DNA of 64,000 nt from JAHJDR01 sp964526915 (GTDB lineage Bacteria > UBA10199 > JADGCS01): contig CAZGMS010000148.1 in NCBI GenBank assembly GCA_964526915.1, positions 1 through 64,000 on the forward strand. Reading direction: 5' to 3'. Positions within the stretch are counted from its first letter, which is position 1. Each line of letters begins with the position of its first letter. Positions 17,334 through 25,805 of the stretch are shown one piece after another. A program made the position numbers and the translations under genes. A model generated the notes under the pieces. It did not search any database, was not told the origin of the DNA, and saw only the letters and a program-made list of their open reading frames with translations.

Positions 17334-19079
17334 TCACTCCCCGGTTTTTCTGGCCAGAGGAATTTGATTGACGCTCAGATTGGCGTACACGCCGCCATAG
17401 TGTCCCAGCAATTTTGTGCCGGGCGAATACTGGTCCGCGTAGTCATAGAAAGAATAGTCACCGCTCACCGATAACCAGACCTCGGGGTTTGAGGGAAATA
17501 ATCTGAGACTCACGCCCGCTTCAGCGGCATAACTCATATATTCATAGGCCCAAGCCCCCTGCTGTAGCGTGCGCCCCACAGAACCAGACGCATTCAATTC
17601 CAGAAAATCTTTGGGTGCTACCTTGCCATCCACACTTGCGCTGATCGCATGGGATGTTTTTGAATACTCCCCTTCCTCAAAATAGGCTTCGGCCCCCGGC
17701 AAGTGAATGTAATCAAGCGTCCACCGGTATCCAAAATGACTCACCCCAAATCCCAACGACCCTTTTTTTGGGGTATAAGTCAAAGAGATTCTTTGATAGG
17801 ACGAAGGATAAATGCCAACCAATGAACCGTATGAGAAATTCAGCCTGCCATCTGTATAAATTTTCAATCCTATCTTAGGACCCGCGAGGGAAAAAGACCC
17901 TTCGGCATAGGCATCACCCTCTTGGGTGATGACCTCCTCGGGGCGATCTGTTCTTTCGGTATCGTTAGCCTGATACGATCCTCCCGCGCCCACTCGCAGA
18001 TTTGCCTGTGGTTTGTCTTGCGCCGTTTCTGCTTCTGCTTTTTCTTTTTTATTCAGCGCGATCTGACCCAAAAGCGAAACAGACACATCTGTCCGCTTGT
18101 CTGTAGAATAATAACTGGTGCTATCACCCCTCTCCGCCTGCGCCTCCATCACGAGTCCAAAACGATCGACTAGCTGAAGTGACGGTTCCAGATTGGCCGT
18201 AAACGTCCTGCCAGAGCGTGCCTGCTGGTCAACTACGTTGGGTTCGGTGTATTGATTCTGAAAAAAACTGGCACCCCCTTCGCATGAGAGGCCAGAACCC
18301 CTGATTTTATTGATCTGACCGTTCAATTGAGCGCTGAGCTCGTCTTGTTTGCTGTCTGCCATTGGTTCCAGATAGTATTTATAATACCCCCCGGCAGAAA
18401 AATCACCTTTGTCATCAGTGCGTTCAAAGCTCACCCCCGCCTTGGTTTTAAAGATTTTGGTGTCATCCTTTTCGCGATAAGGATCCTGGGGCAGGGCCAC
18501 ATCATCCACAATGTACTCAACATCCTGATACTGATTAGACCAGGAGCCCGCAAACATCTGCCCCATTGACCAATTATGTTTCCACAACGGGCCCGTGTGT
18601 TCTCCCGAAGCGGAGCCATAGACCCACGGGGTGTGGCTGGTTTCCCCTTGGGCAGACAGCATTTCGTAAATGCTATTTTGACCATCCACCAGTTCGTAGT
18701 GACCGCTTTCCTCGTTCGTGCTGTATTCGTAACCCGCGGAGAAATTCGCATAAACCCCGTTGATGGCAAATTCATTCTCCAACCAGTGATCGATCCTTTT
18801 TTTGTCTTCGTCGGTCAGTCCGGACATGAGTTCGGGATTGTCCTGCAAAGCCAAAAGGGCCTCCCGCGTTTTGAGCACCAGACTCAGGCTCATGCCCCCC
18901 ACGTACAAATCGATGGTGGAGGGCACGCTTGTTTTGACAAACCGACTGATGAATTCGTCAACAAGTTGTTTTGTTGCAAGTTCATCCAGATAAATCACAC
19001 CATCGGGTGTGATTTCGAACTGATTGAATTCAGCATCGGTGAGGGGATTGGCGTTTGGTGCAAATTGAACTTGGGTCAT
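17334..19079 (-). CDS. uncharacterised beta-rich protein, possible outer-membrane barrel
   Basis: No family is recognised. The ATG at 19079 gives 581 aa; an in-frame ATG 72 bases upstream gives 605. From about residue 105 onward the protein shows many alternating hydrophobic/polar stretches rich in Tyr, Gly and Ser (for example LSVSGDYSFYDYADQ, GFGVSHFGYRWTLDY), as in outer-membrane barrels. No signal peptide is visible at either start, and the C-terminus is not a classical Phe-ending strand. A short helical N-terminal part (LATKQLVDEFISRF) is different in character. Function unknown. Confidence 0.6.
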   Translation of the reverse strand: MTQVQFAPNANPLTDAEFNQFEITPDGVIYLDELATKQLVDEFISRFVKTSVPSTIDLYVGGMSLSLVLKTREALLALQDNPELMSGLTDEDKKRIDHWLENEFAINGVYANFSAGYEYSTNEESGHYELVDGQNSIYEMLSAQGETSHTPWVYGSASGEHTGPLWKHNWSMGQMFAGSWSNQYQDVEYIVDDVALPQDPYREKDDTKIFKTKAGVSFERTDDKGDFSAGGYYKYYLEPMADSKQDELSAQLNGQINKIRGSGLSCEGGASFFQNQYTEPNVVDQQARSGRTFTANLEPSLQLVDRFGLVMEAQAERGDSTSYYSTDKRTDVSVSLLGQIALNKKEKAEAETAQDKPQANLRVGAGGSYQANDTERTDRPEEVITQEGDAYAEGSFSLAGPKIGLKIYTDGRLNFSYGSLVGIYPSSYQRISLTYTPKKGSLGFGVSHFGYRWTLDYIHLPGAEAYFEEGEYSKTSHAISASVDGKVAPKDFLELNASGSVGRTLQQGAWAYEYMSYAAEAGVSLRLFPSNPEVWLSVSGDYSFYDYADQYSPGTKLLGHYGGVYANLSVNQIPLARKTGE

Positions 19080-19170
19080 GGGTGTCCATTTGTATTGTGT
19101 GCGCTTGTACTGATAATATGGATGCTGTGAAAAAGGCAACACACATTGCACGAATAAAAGCCTGTCCGTA

Positions 19171-19258
19171 TAGCCAACTTGCCATAATAATAGTCGTAGT
19201 TGGCCATAATATGCATATCGATTCTAGCCAACTAACACTATTTTATTGCCTTGTTGGC
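19171..19258. promoter_or_regulatory. four alternating GCCAAC/GTTGGC half-sites
   Basis: In the 203-bp divergent region, the hexamer GCCAAC or its complement occurs at 19173, 19199, 19227 and 19253. Orientation alternates and spacing is 26-28 bp. Flanking bases are also shared (TAGCCAACT, AGTTGGC). Such regularity suggests an operator array or nested hairpins controlling the ATPase gene at 19283, the divergent gene, or both. No -10/-35 pair stands out. Confidence 0.45.
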
Positions 19259-19282
19259 TTGAATACATTATTCTCAGGTTGT

Positions 19283-20740
19283 ATGAAACCCATCACCATT
19301 AAGACCCACAATAATTTTGTCGGCAGGGAGCGCGAGTGCCAGGTCCTTCAAAAAATCGCTCAACAGAACGAAGCGTCCATCGTCGTCGTCTATGGTCGGC
19401 GTAGAGTCGGGAAGACCGCGCTTATAGAGCAAACACTGCGCCATCGTAACCTCCTCAAGTTTGAGGGTATTGAAGGTCAACCGGTGGTCAGACAAAAAGA
19501 AAACGCTCTTTATCAACTGTCGAAATACGCAAAAGATCCCTTGTTTGCAAAGGTTCAGATTAAGAGCTGGTTGGAGTTTTTTGACATTCTGGCTCCTTTT
19601 GTGGCCCAAGGGCAATGGACGCTGTACTTTGAAGAGGTTCAATGGTTGGCTAACTATGAGAACGATTTTATCACGGAGCTTAAACACGCCTGGGACAACT
19701 GCTTCAGGCACAATTCCCAATTGGCCATTGTGTTATGTGGCTCTTCTCCGTCATTCATGATTCGACATGTTCTTGAATCCCGTGCCCTCTACAACCGATC
19801 GCAACACGAAATCCAGCTGAAGGAATTTGATCTGCTAGAGGCCAGAAATTTTCTGCACAAAAGATCGTTACGCGAAGTCATGGACGCTTATCTGAGCGTG
19901 GGGGGCATTCCCGAATATCTCAAATGGGTGAACAGGGAATCTTCTGTTATGCTGGGGTTATGCCATAATGCTTTTGTTTCAGACGGCTTCTTTGTAAATG
20001 AACACAAACGAATATTCACCAGCAGTCTTGCCCAGAATAAAAATTACAAAAAAATCATTCAATATTTAAGCAAAAAACGTTTTGCGACACGCAACGAAAT
20101 CCTTAAACATCTCAAAACCGAATCAGGGGGGACTCTGAGCGCCCTCCTGCTGGACCTGGAAATGGCTGGTTTCATTACCCGCTATGTCCCTTTTTATCTG
20201 GTTGAAAAAAGCGCACTCGCCAGATACCACATCAGTGACTTTTATCTTCAGTTTTATTTCAAATTCATACAGCCCATCGAAAAAAACATAGCCGCCGGGG
20301 ATTATAACAAAAATCCCATTAGCGCCTTACCCCAGACATCTTATCAAACGTGGGCTGGCTTTGCTTTTGAGAGAGTGTGTAAAAAATTCCATCGGGTCAT
20401 TGCTCGCATTCTTGGGTTTGATTCTGTCAAGTATCGCGTCGGTGCTTTTTTCAGCCGCGAAACTCAAAAACAAGATGCGGGTTGCCAAATTGATCTGGTT
20501 TTTGATCGAGATGATCGCGTGTACACGATCTGCGAAATCAAATACACACAGGGGTTGGTTGGCCTATCGGTGCTCAAAGAGTTCGAGAACAAGCTCGCCA
20601 TTTTCCCCAACCGCAAAAAACACACCATCCAAAAAGTCCTGATCACAACTGATGGCGCGGACACAGCGCTCACCAATCGGGTTTATTTTGACAGGATCAT
20701 CACATTAAAAGATATATTCAATCCTCATTATTGGGGGTAA
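19283..20740 (+). CDS. ATPase with C-terminal DUF234 nuclease-like domain
   Basis: A 485-aa protein of the archaeal-type ATPase (Arch_ATPase) plus DUF234 architecture. It begins NNFVGRERECQVL, then Walker A YGRRRVGKTALIEQ and Walker B TLYFEEVQWL, with a sensor-like VLCGSSPSFM. A winged-helix stretch (FATRNEILKHLKTESGG) precedes the C-terminal DUF234 region. That region has a PD-(D/E)xK-like pattern: CQIDLVFDRDD followed by ICEIKY. Start ATG 19283 fits the domain boundary; upstream codons in frame look non-coding. The family is frequent in archaea and patchy in bacteria, so horizontal transfer is plausible. Biological role is unknown. Confidence 0.82.
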   Translation: MKPITIKTHNNFVGRERECQVLQKIAQQNEASIVVVYGRRRVGKTALIEQTLRHRNLLKFEGIEGQPVVRQKENALYQLSKYAKDPLFAKVQIKSWLEFFDILAPFVAQGQWTLYFEEVQWLANYENDFITELKHAWDNCFRHNSQLAIVLCGSSPSFMIRHVLESRALYNRSQHEIQLKEFDLLEARNFLHKRSLREVMDAYLSVGGIPEYLKWVNRESSVMLGLCHNAFVSDGFFVNEHKRIFTSSLAQNKNYKKIIQYLSKKRFATRNEILKHLKTESGGTLSALLLDLEMAGFITRYVPFYLVEKSALARYHISDFYLQFYFKFIQPIEKNIAAGDYNKNPISALPQTSYQTWAGFAFERVCKKFHRVIARILGFDSVKYRVGAFFSRETQKQDAGCQIDLVFDRDDRVYTICEIKYTQGLVGLSVLKEFENKLAIFPNRKKHTIQKVLITTDGADTALTNRVYFDRIITLKDIFNPHYWG

Positions 20741-20765
20741 TGAGTCATGGGTGCAACATCAAAGA

Positions 20766-22382
20766 TCAAAAGCCCAACTGTACTTGAACTTGTCCCACAT
20801 GATAAACGCGGTCATCGGGACCAACAATGCCATCTAAATTAAAGGTATATTCAGCTTGAATTTTTGCGTTTTTTCCAGCAAAATAATACCCCATGCAGAG
20901 TGTGCCCGCATATTCATTTGCGGAATCACCATCGATATCACCACCCGATAACGTAGCTACATTCGGCGCAAAAAAACCATCGTCGTTCGCACCATCCATC
21001 ATCAAGTTTACACCTGCATCTGTGATATCATCCAACAAAGCATCGCCCCTAAGTGCAATTTCAAGTTTTTTAGGAATCACGAAATAGCTAGCCATAACAG
21101 TTGCCCCAACATCCGTTTGAGCTCTTGTAAATTGGTCAGGATCTACCTGCCGATAATTCCCGCCGACAATCAATGAAAAACCTTTGTATTTAAAACGGGT
21201 GTCTCCTGCGCCACCGAGCACCCTTGCCTGTGTCCCATCATCCATGTGACCAAAAGCAACTCCAAACCCGAATGTAAATATGGGGCTTTCTGAATAGGCA
21301 ATATCTCCTTGGGCCGAATCCATTTTTCCCAGCACATTAAAATCGAACCTGCTAGTATAAAACATCTCGGTGTTGGTATTTTCTTTGTAGGCCAAAGCCT
21401 GGCCGTTGGCCACGGACAATTTATAACTAAACCAACCAATTTCTCCAGTGGTTTCCAAACCAACAGCATCGCCGTAGTCGAATCTGAACGCTGTTAAAGG
21501 CACCGAAATAAACATGAGCCCACCAGAACTCAAGACAATATTAGAAATCCCGCCCGGTTGTTTTGTAGCATTCACAATAAACGCGGGGTGAAATGCATAG
21601 CCAATAGCAAAAGTGTAAAGCGAGGTAGAACTAGCCGGAGAAAGTGTAATGTTGTAGGTAAATTTTTCACTAAACGCATTTCCATCGATATTGAAATAAA
21701 GTCTTCTCAAGTTAAATGTGTGCCCATCCTCCAGGTCCTCCGCAAGAATAAAAGAATATTTAAACTGCAATCTGCCCGAAAAAATAATTTTAAATTTACC
21801 ATCTTCGCTTTGTATAAAAAAACCTCCGTCGTATCCCGATGACTTGCCTTCTCCCTTGCCAGTTCTCATTTCAGCAAGTTCTTGTCTTAGATTGCCTATT
21901 TCTGTTAAAATGTATGATGTGTTATACTGGTTGGACTGGAAAGAGTGTTCTCTTCGTTGTTTCGGTTTTTTTTCTTCTGTCACAGGTTCTGGGATTGAAG
22001 ATGACGCTGGTTCCGCCACCGGTGCAACAGCTTCAGGCTGAACCCGTTGCACCACAGGTGTATCCTGCGTTTTCACCACATTGATAGTGGGTTGTGGTGG
22101 GGATGTGGCTTCTTCGACCACCTCGGTCTCGGGGTCCGCTGAAGGCGCTGTTGTATCGGAAGGCAGGGGTTTTAAGGAATTGTAATACGATTCGGGCAGA
22201 GTATTGGGGACATCCGTTGTGACTACAATGTTTTGTTGCTGGGTGGCGGCTGGGGAAACCTCTGCCACAACAGGCTCAATCCCGTTATAGGCCCGCCGTT
22301 TGATCTGGGCACTGGCCAGAACAGTGGCCGACAACAACACGCTCACACAAAAAATACAAATGATCACGATATAACGTTTCAT
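20766..22382 (-). CDS. outer-membrane porin, OprP/OprO-like
   Basis: Export signal MKRYIVIICIFCVSVLLSATVLASA is followed by a Pro/Thr/Val-rich linker to about residue 145. Next come a short coiled coil (LTEIGNLRQELAEMR) and a barrel of about 330 residues. The pattern FKIIFSGRLQFKYSF, then FNLRRLYFNIDGNAFSEKF, is that of phosphate-selective porins O and P. ATG 22382 has Shine-Dalgarno GGGAAGAG; the longer in-frame version would translate an intergenic repeat and is rejected. The 538-aa length reflects the linker. Substrate is not certain. Confidence 0.75.
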   Translation of the reverse strand: MKRYIVIICIFCVSVLLSATVLASAQIKRRAYNGIEPVVAEVSPAATQQQNIVVTTDVPNTLPESYYNSLKPLPSDTTAPSADPETEVVEEATSPPQPTINVVKTQDTPVVQRVQPEAVAPVAEPASSSIPEPVTEEKKPKQRREHSFQSNQYNTSYILTEIGNLRQELAEMRTGKGEGKSSGYDGGFFIQSEDGKFKIIFSGRLQFKYSFILAEDLEDGHTFNLRRLYFNIDGNAFSEKFTYNITLSPASSTSLYTFAIGYAFHPAFIVNATKQPGGISNIVLSSGGLMFISVPLTAFRFDYGDAVGLETTGEIGWFSYKLSVANGQALAYKENTNTEMFYTSRFDFNVLGKMDSAQGDIAYSESPIFTFGFGVAFGHMDDGTQARVLGGAGDTRFKYKGFSLIVGGNYRQVDPDQFTRAQTDVGATVMASYFVIPKKLEIALRGDALLDDITDAGVNLMMDGANDDGFFAPNVATLSGGDIDGDSANEYAGTLCMGYYFAGKNAKIQAEYTFNLDGIVGPDDRVYHVGQVQVQLGF

Positions 22383-22438
22383 AAGACTCTTCCCTTTTGC
22401 TACCAAACCCAACTTCATATTAATCATCCAGCTTTGAC

Positions 22439-22508
22439 TTGTCATTCCAGCGAAAGCTGGGATCCATGAATAGAAAAATATGGATTCCAGCTTTCGCTGG
22501 AATGACAA
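22439..22508. repeat. paired hairpin repeat (family A)
   Basis: Two inverted arms, TGTCATTCCAGCGAAAGCTGG and CCAGCTTTCGCTGGAATGACA, flank a short AT-rich centre. Each arm is itself palindromic around GCGAAAGC. It lies between the lipoprotein gene and the porin gene, and related elements are at 12372 and 24451. It ends within a few bases of the lipoprotein stop codon. Confidence 0.85.
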
Positions 22509-22513
22509 ACATG

Positions 22514-23311
22514 TCACTCACAAACAGCTGTGGTCGCGGAATTTTCGATATAACTTTCGACATCCCCCATATCATAAGAGTTACCAGAGTAGCTCACAAT
22601 CCCATCCAACCCATCGCTGGATAAACTCGTGCTCAGATAATATGTAAAACTGTAGCTTTGATCCGCCGCCGTGCTTCCCACAGAAACATCGAGCGCAACA
22701 CTCGTGCCTGAAGAAACTTCTGTTGTATCGGAAATACCTTGGCCACTTACATCATTACCTCCCAACACATATTCTAAATTAATATCCGTTTGGAGTTCAC
22801 CTGTTACCGTTGGTGTAATAGCACATGTTCCGCTTTCTGTTTCGAGTACAATAATGTCCTGACAACTACTATACTGAATAACAAACGAACCGACTAGCGT
22901 ACCAGAATTCTGTGATGCCCCCAACGTGAACGTTGCGGACCCAATTATGTTCTTCGTACCTGCTGTAGTACAATCAATATCTTCACTCAGATCTATTGTA
23001 ACACTTTGCTCATCTCCTCCGGGGTTGATGCTAAATTTTACCTGGTTATAGGCACCCGGCTCATCATAACTTCCTGTAACCTCGGCAATATAATCTTCAA
23101 GCTTCCCCCTAATAGTATTAACCTTAGCCAGCACATCGGTACTCACCAACAAGTCCACCGGTCCCACGTTGGTGGCCACATCGTCTGTGACCGCAGACAC
23201 ATTGGGGTTGACATCGTCATTATTAACGGAATTGCTGTCGCAGTTAACAAAAAGAAACGAAAACAACACCACAAGACACAAAATAAAAACTTTTTTTGAA
23301 CAAATGGACAT
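22514..23311 (-). CDS. uncharacterised lipoprotein
   Basis: A 265-aa protein with a lipoprotein signal (KKVFILCLVVLFSFLFVNC) whose lipidated Cys is about residue 24. The mature part begins with an Asn/Asp/Ser-rich linker, then a beta-rich domain with four or more further Cys residues that could form disulfides. No family is recognised. ATG 23311 is chosen because GGGAG lies 6 bases upstream; 19 additional upstream codons in frame look like untranslated sequence. It sits between the dppF-like gene and the porin gene, so a shared envelope role is possible but unproven. Confidence 0.7.
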   Translation of the reverse strand: MSICSKKVFILCLVVLFSFLFVNCDSNSVNNDDVNPNVSAVTDDVATNVGPVDLLVSTDVLAKVNTIRGKLEDYIAEVTGSYDEPGAYNQVKFSINPGGDEQSVTIDLSEDIDCTTAGTKNIIGSATFTLGASQNSGTLVGSFVIQYSSCQDIIVLETESGTCAITPTVTGELQTDINLEYVLGGNDVSGQGISDTTEVSSGTSVALDVSVGSTAADQSYSFTYYLSTSLSSDGLDGIVSYSGNSYDMGDVESYIENSATTAVCE

Positions 23312-23409
23312 GGTGACTCCCACAAATATCGCCAACGACCTGAACCTGAGCATTAGCGATAATCCCAACGAGAATCAAGAGATAATACAAGAGGATGGCT
23401 TAGAAAAAA

Positions 23410-24366
23410 TCACACCAGATCGCAGGCAATTTGGTGATTTTCCCCAATGCGCCTGAGCTGGGGAACTTTTTGGGCACATTCCGGCAACGCCCGTGGGCAA
23501 CGGGGGTGAAACACACAACCCGTGGGAGGGTTGATGGGAGAAGGCACATCACCTTCCAGTATTTGGCGCTGTTTTTTGACCGTGGGGTCCGGCACGGGGA
23601 TGGCCGAGATCAGACTCTTGGTATAGGGGTGCTGAACTGTATTCATGTTTACGGCCCTGAACAGTTCCATCACCCTGCCTAGGTACATCACGCAAATCGT
23701 GTCGGAAACATGCTCCACCACCTTGAGGTCATGCGCAATAAAAATGAGCGTGAGTCCGAATTGTTCTTTGATGTCCTGCACTAAATTGATGATCTGCGCC
23801 TGGATCGAAATGTCCAGCGCCGACACGGCCTCATCGGCAATAATGAGTTTGGGGTTGACTGACAACGCGCGCGCGATGCCAATGCGTTGACGTTGACCAC
23901 CAGAAAACTCGTGTGGGTATTTGAGCATGACGTCTTCGTCCAGCCCCACCAATCGAAGTATCTCTACGGCTTTATCAAAAAGGTCCGCACGCGCGCAAAT
24001 TTTATGGATGCGCAAGGGCTCCATGATGGCCTTGCCAATACACATTCGCGGGTTGAGAGACGAAAAAGGGTCCTGAAAAATCACCTGCATGTCTTTGCGC
24101 AAGGGCCTCATCTGCGCATTAGAAAACGATGTGATGTTCACCCCGTTGAACAGGATATCACCCCGATCGGGCTTGATGAGTCTCAAGATGAGCCGTCCCA
24201 GTGTGGTCTTGCCACAACCCGATTCCCCCACAAGCCCCAGGACTTCGCCCTGTTTTAGCTCCAGACTGACATCAGTTACCGCCTTGACACTCTGCCGCCG
24301 TCCCCCAAACAGGCCCTGGCGCACCGGAAACGTTTTATGAAGATTTTTTATTTCTAAAATATTCAT
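23410..24366 (-). CDS. oligopeptide/dipeptide ABC transporter ATP-binding protein (DppF-like)
   Basis: ATPase subunit of a peptide importer. Walker A is GESGCGKTT, the ABC signature is EFSGGQRQRIGIARAL, Walker B is LIIADEAVSALD, and the switch His is in FIAHDLKVV. The C-terminal Cys-rich oligopeptide motif CVFHPRCPRALPEC is the 4Fe-4S-type signature of DppD/DppF proteins. ATG 24366 matches the N-terminus of the neighbour (MNILEIKNL), so a 10-codon upstream extension is rejected; length is 318 aa. Last importer gene of the operon. Confidence 0.92.
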   Translation of the reverse strand: MNILEIKNLHKTFPVRQGLFGGRRQSVKAVTDVSLELKQGEVLGLVGESGCGKTTLGRLILRLIKPDRGDILFNGVNITSFSNAQMRPLRKDMQVIFQDPFSSLNPRMCIGKAIMEPLRIHKICARADLFDKAVEILRLVGLDEDVMLKYPHEFSGGQRQRIGIARALSVNPKLIIADEAVSALDISIQAQIINLVQDIKEQFGLTLIFIAHDLKVVEHVSDTICVMYLGRVMELFRAVNMNTVQHPYTKSLISAIPVPDPTVKKQRQILEGDVPSPINPPTGCVFHPRCPRALPECAQKVPQLRRIGENHQIACDLV

Positions 24367-24373
24367 GTCAAAA

Positions 24374-24562
24374 ACAGCTGAAAGCTCAAAGCTCAAAGCT
24401 CAAAGGAAGAAAACGAATGTCGAATAATGAGCAAGGATTTTCGAAGTGATTGTCATTCCTGCGCAAGCAGGAATCCATGTTTACATTAATTCTGGATCCC
24501 TGCCTTCGCAGGGATGACAAATTTCGATATTCGACATTCCTTGTTCGATATTCGATATTCAG
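24374..24562. repeat. repeat cluster between dppD and dppF (families C, D, A)
   Basis: The 240-bp gap contains AAAGCTCAAAGCTCAAAGCTC-type tandem units at about 24378-24402 and CGAATAATGAGCAAGGA near 24420. A family A paired hairpin follows at 24451-24520, then TTCGATATTCGACATTCC and TTCGATATTCGATATTC at 24523-24560. Every part has relatives in other gaps of this window. No gene is seen. Confidence 0.8.
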
Positions 24563-24606
24563 TACCATATGCCTTTCGCCTTAAGCCTTTGGCCTTGAGC
24601 CAAAAA

Positions 24607-25581
24607 TTAATACGTATTCACACACCGCCATTGCCTCTCCCCCTCTTGTGTTAAGCCAATGGGACCGAGCCCACATTCCGGTGCTTTGCGTTCACACCGA
24701 GCCTGAAACCGACACCCTATCGGCAAATCCAACAAACTGGGCACCATACCGGGAATCGCGTGCAACCTCTTTTCAGCCTTGCCCTGAAGACTGGGGATCG
24801 ATGCCAGCAAACCTTTGGTATATGGGTGTTTGGGGCTTTTGAACAACGACATCGTGTCGGCTTCCTCTACGATTTGTCCTGCGTACATCACGGCCACCTT
24901 GGTGGCATACGCGGCCACAATCCCCAAATCATGCGTGATGAGCAAAACCGACATGCCCGTTTCGTCGACCAATTTCTTGATGAGTTCCAATATCTGCGCC
25001 TGAATGGTCACGTCGAGCGCCGTAGTGGGCTCATCGGCGATCAACAATTCGGGCTCGCATGAAAGCCCCATGGCGATCATCACCCGCTGTCGCATGCCGC
25101 CACTCATTTCGTGCGGGTAATTATCGATCCGCGATTCGGGGTTGGGAATGCCCACACGCTCCAGCAGATCGACAGCCAGTGCCCGAGCCTGAATCCCGCT
25201 CACCTTCTGGTGCAGGGCAATGGCCTCCATGATCTGGTCTCCCACCGTGTACACGGGATTGAGACTGGTCATGGGCTCCTGAAAAATCATGGCAATGCGG
25301 GTGCCTCGCACTGTTTGCCTCACCTGTTCTTCCGCCAGAGCCAACACATCCCGCTCACCATCCTGTGTGTGCAACAAAACCCTGCCCCCCTCAACCCTGC
25401 CGGGCGCCTGAATCAAACGCAACACACTCATGGCCGTCACGGACTTACCGCTTCCGGATTCGCCGACCAGTGCAGTGATTTTGCCCTTTGGCAAATCCAG
25501 GCTCACATCATCGACCGCATAAATCTTGCCCTGACGGGTGGTAAAGGATGTTCGGAGGTTTTTGATTTCTAAAATATTCAT
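24607..25581 (-). CDS. oligopeptide/dipeptide ABC transporter ATP-binding protein (DppD-like)
   Basis: First ATPase of the peptide importer. Walker A GESGSGKS, signature EMSGGMRQRVMIAMGL, Walker B LLIADEPTTALD and switch His LLITHDLGIV are intact. The C-terminal motif GCRFQARCERKAPEC carries the family cysteines. The 324-aa length is standard. It shares the start MNILEIKNL and about 20 bases of upstream DNA with the DppF-like gene, a trace of duplication or copied translation signal. It should form a heterodimer with DppF below the two permeases. Confidence 0.93.
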   Translation of the reverse strand: MNILEIKNLRTSFTTRQGKIYAVDDVSLDLPKGKITALVGESGSGKSVTAMSVLRLIQAPGRVEGGRVLLHTQDGERDVLALAEEQVRQTVRGTRIAMIFQEPMTSLNPVYTVGDQIMEAIALHQKVSGIQARALAVDLLERVGIPNPESRIDNYPHEMSGGMRQRVMIAMGLSCEPELLIADEPTTALDVTIQAQILELIKKLVDETGMSVLLITHDLGIVAAYATKVAVMYAGQIVEEADTMSLFKSPKHPYTKGLLASIPSLQGKAEKRLHAIPGMVPSLLDLPIGCRFQARCERKAPECGLGPIGLTQEGERQWRCVNTY

Positions 25582-25586
25582 GTTAA

Positions 25587-25805
25587 AAACAGCTCAAAGG
25601 AAAAGCGTATCGCGTAGAAGGTTTCGCTTGTGCCCTTGAGGGTACTTATCGTCATCAACTGTAGCAATTACTGCAATTGTTGCAATCATTGCAATTGCCG
25701 CAATTGCTACGATTGCCCATTGCAAATTGCTCAATTGTTTCGTCCCTCGCCTGCCCTGAGCGCAGTCGAAGGGTCCCTCGTAAGCTCGTGCGCTCGTAAG
25801 CTCGT
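25587..25805. repeat. repeat-filled gap between dppC and dppD
   Basis: This gap has three parts: a short AGCTCAAAGG unit (family C) at about 25590; a 9-bp tandem array at 25664-25717; and the CCTGCCCTGAGCGCAGTCG element (family B) at about 25750-25773, followed by the repeated words CTCGTAAGCTCGT to 25805. The family B copy is nearly identical to that at 26886. No gene is seen. Confidence 0.8.
25664..25717. repeat. 9-bp tandem repeat, consensus GCAATTNNN
   Basis: Six adjacent 9-bp units are readable: GCAATTACT, GCAATTGTT, GCAATCATT, GCAATTGCC, GCAATTGCT and ACGATTGCC. The first six bases are conserved and the last three vary. The array is followed by further ATTGCAAATTGC words. Located within the dpp operon, between dppC and dppD. 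Confidence 0.85.

Noticed and set aside
22383..22517. 45-codon N-terminal extension of the porin gene
   Set aside because: It translates a family A hairpin repeat, and a good Shine-Dalgarno with a signal peptide exists at the internal ATG 22382.
25664..25717. CRISPR array
   Set aside because: Units are 9 bp with no spacers of constant length, and there are no cas genes. It is a short tandem repeat.
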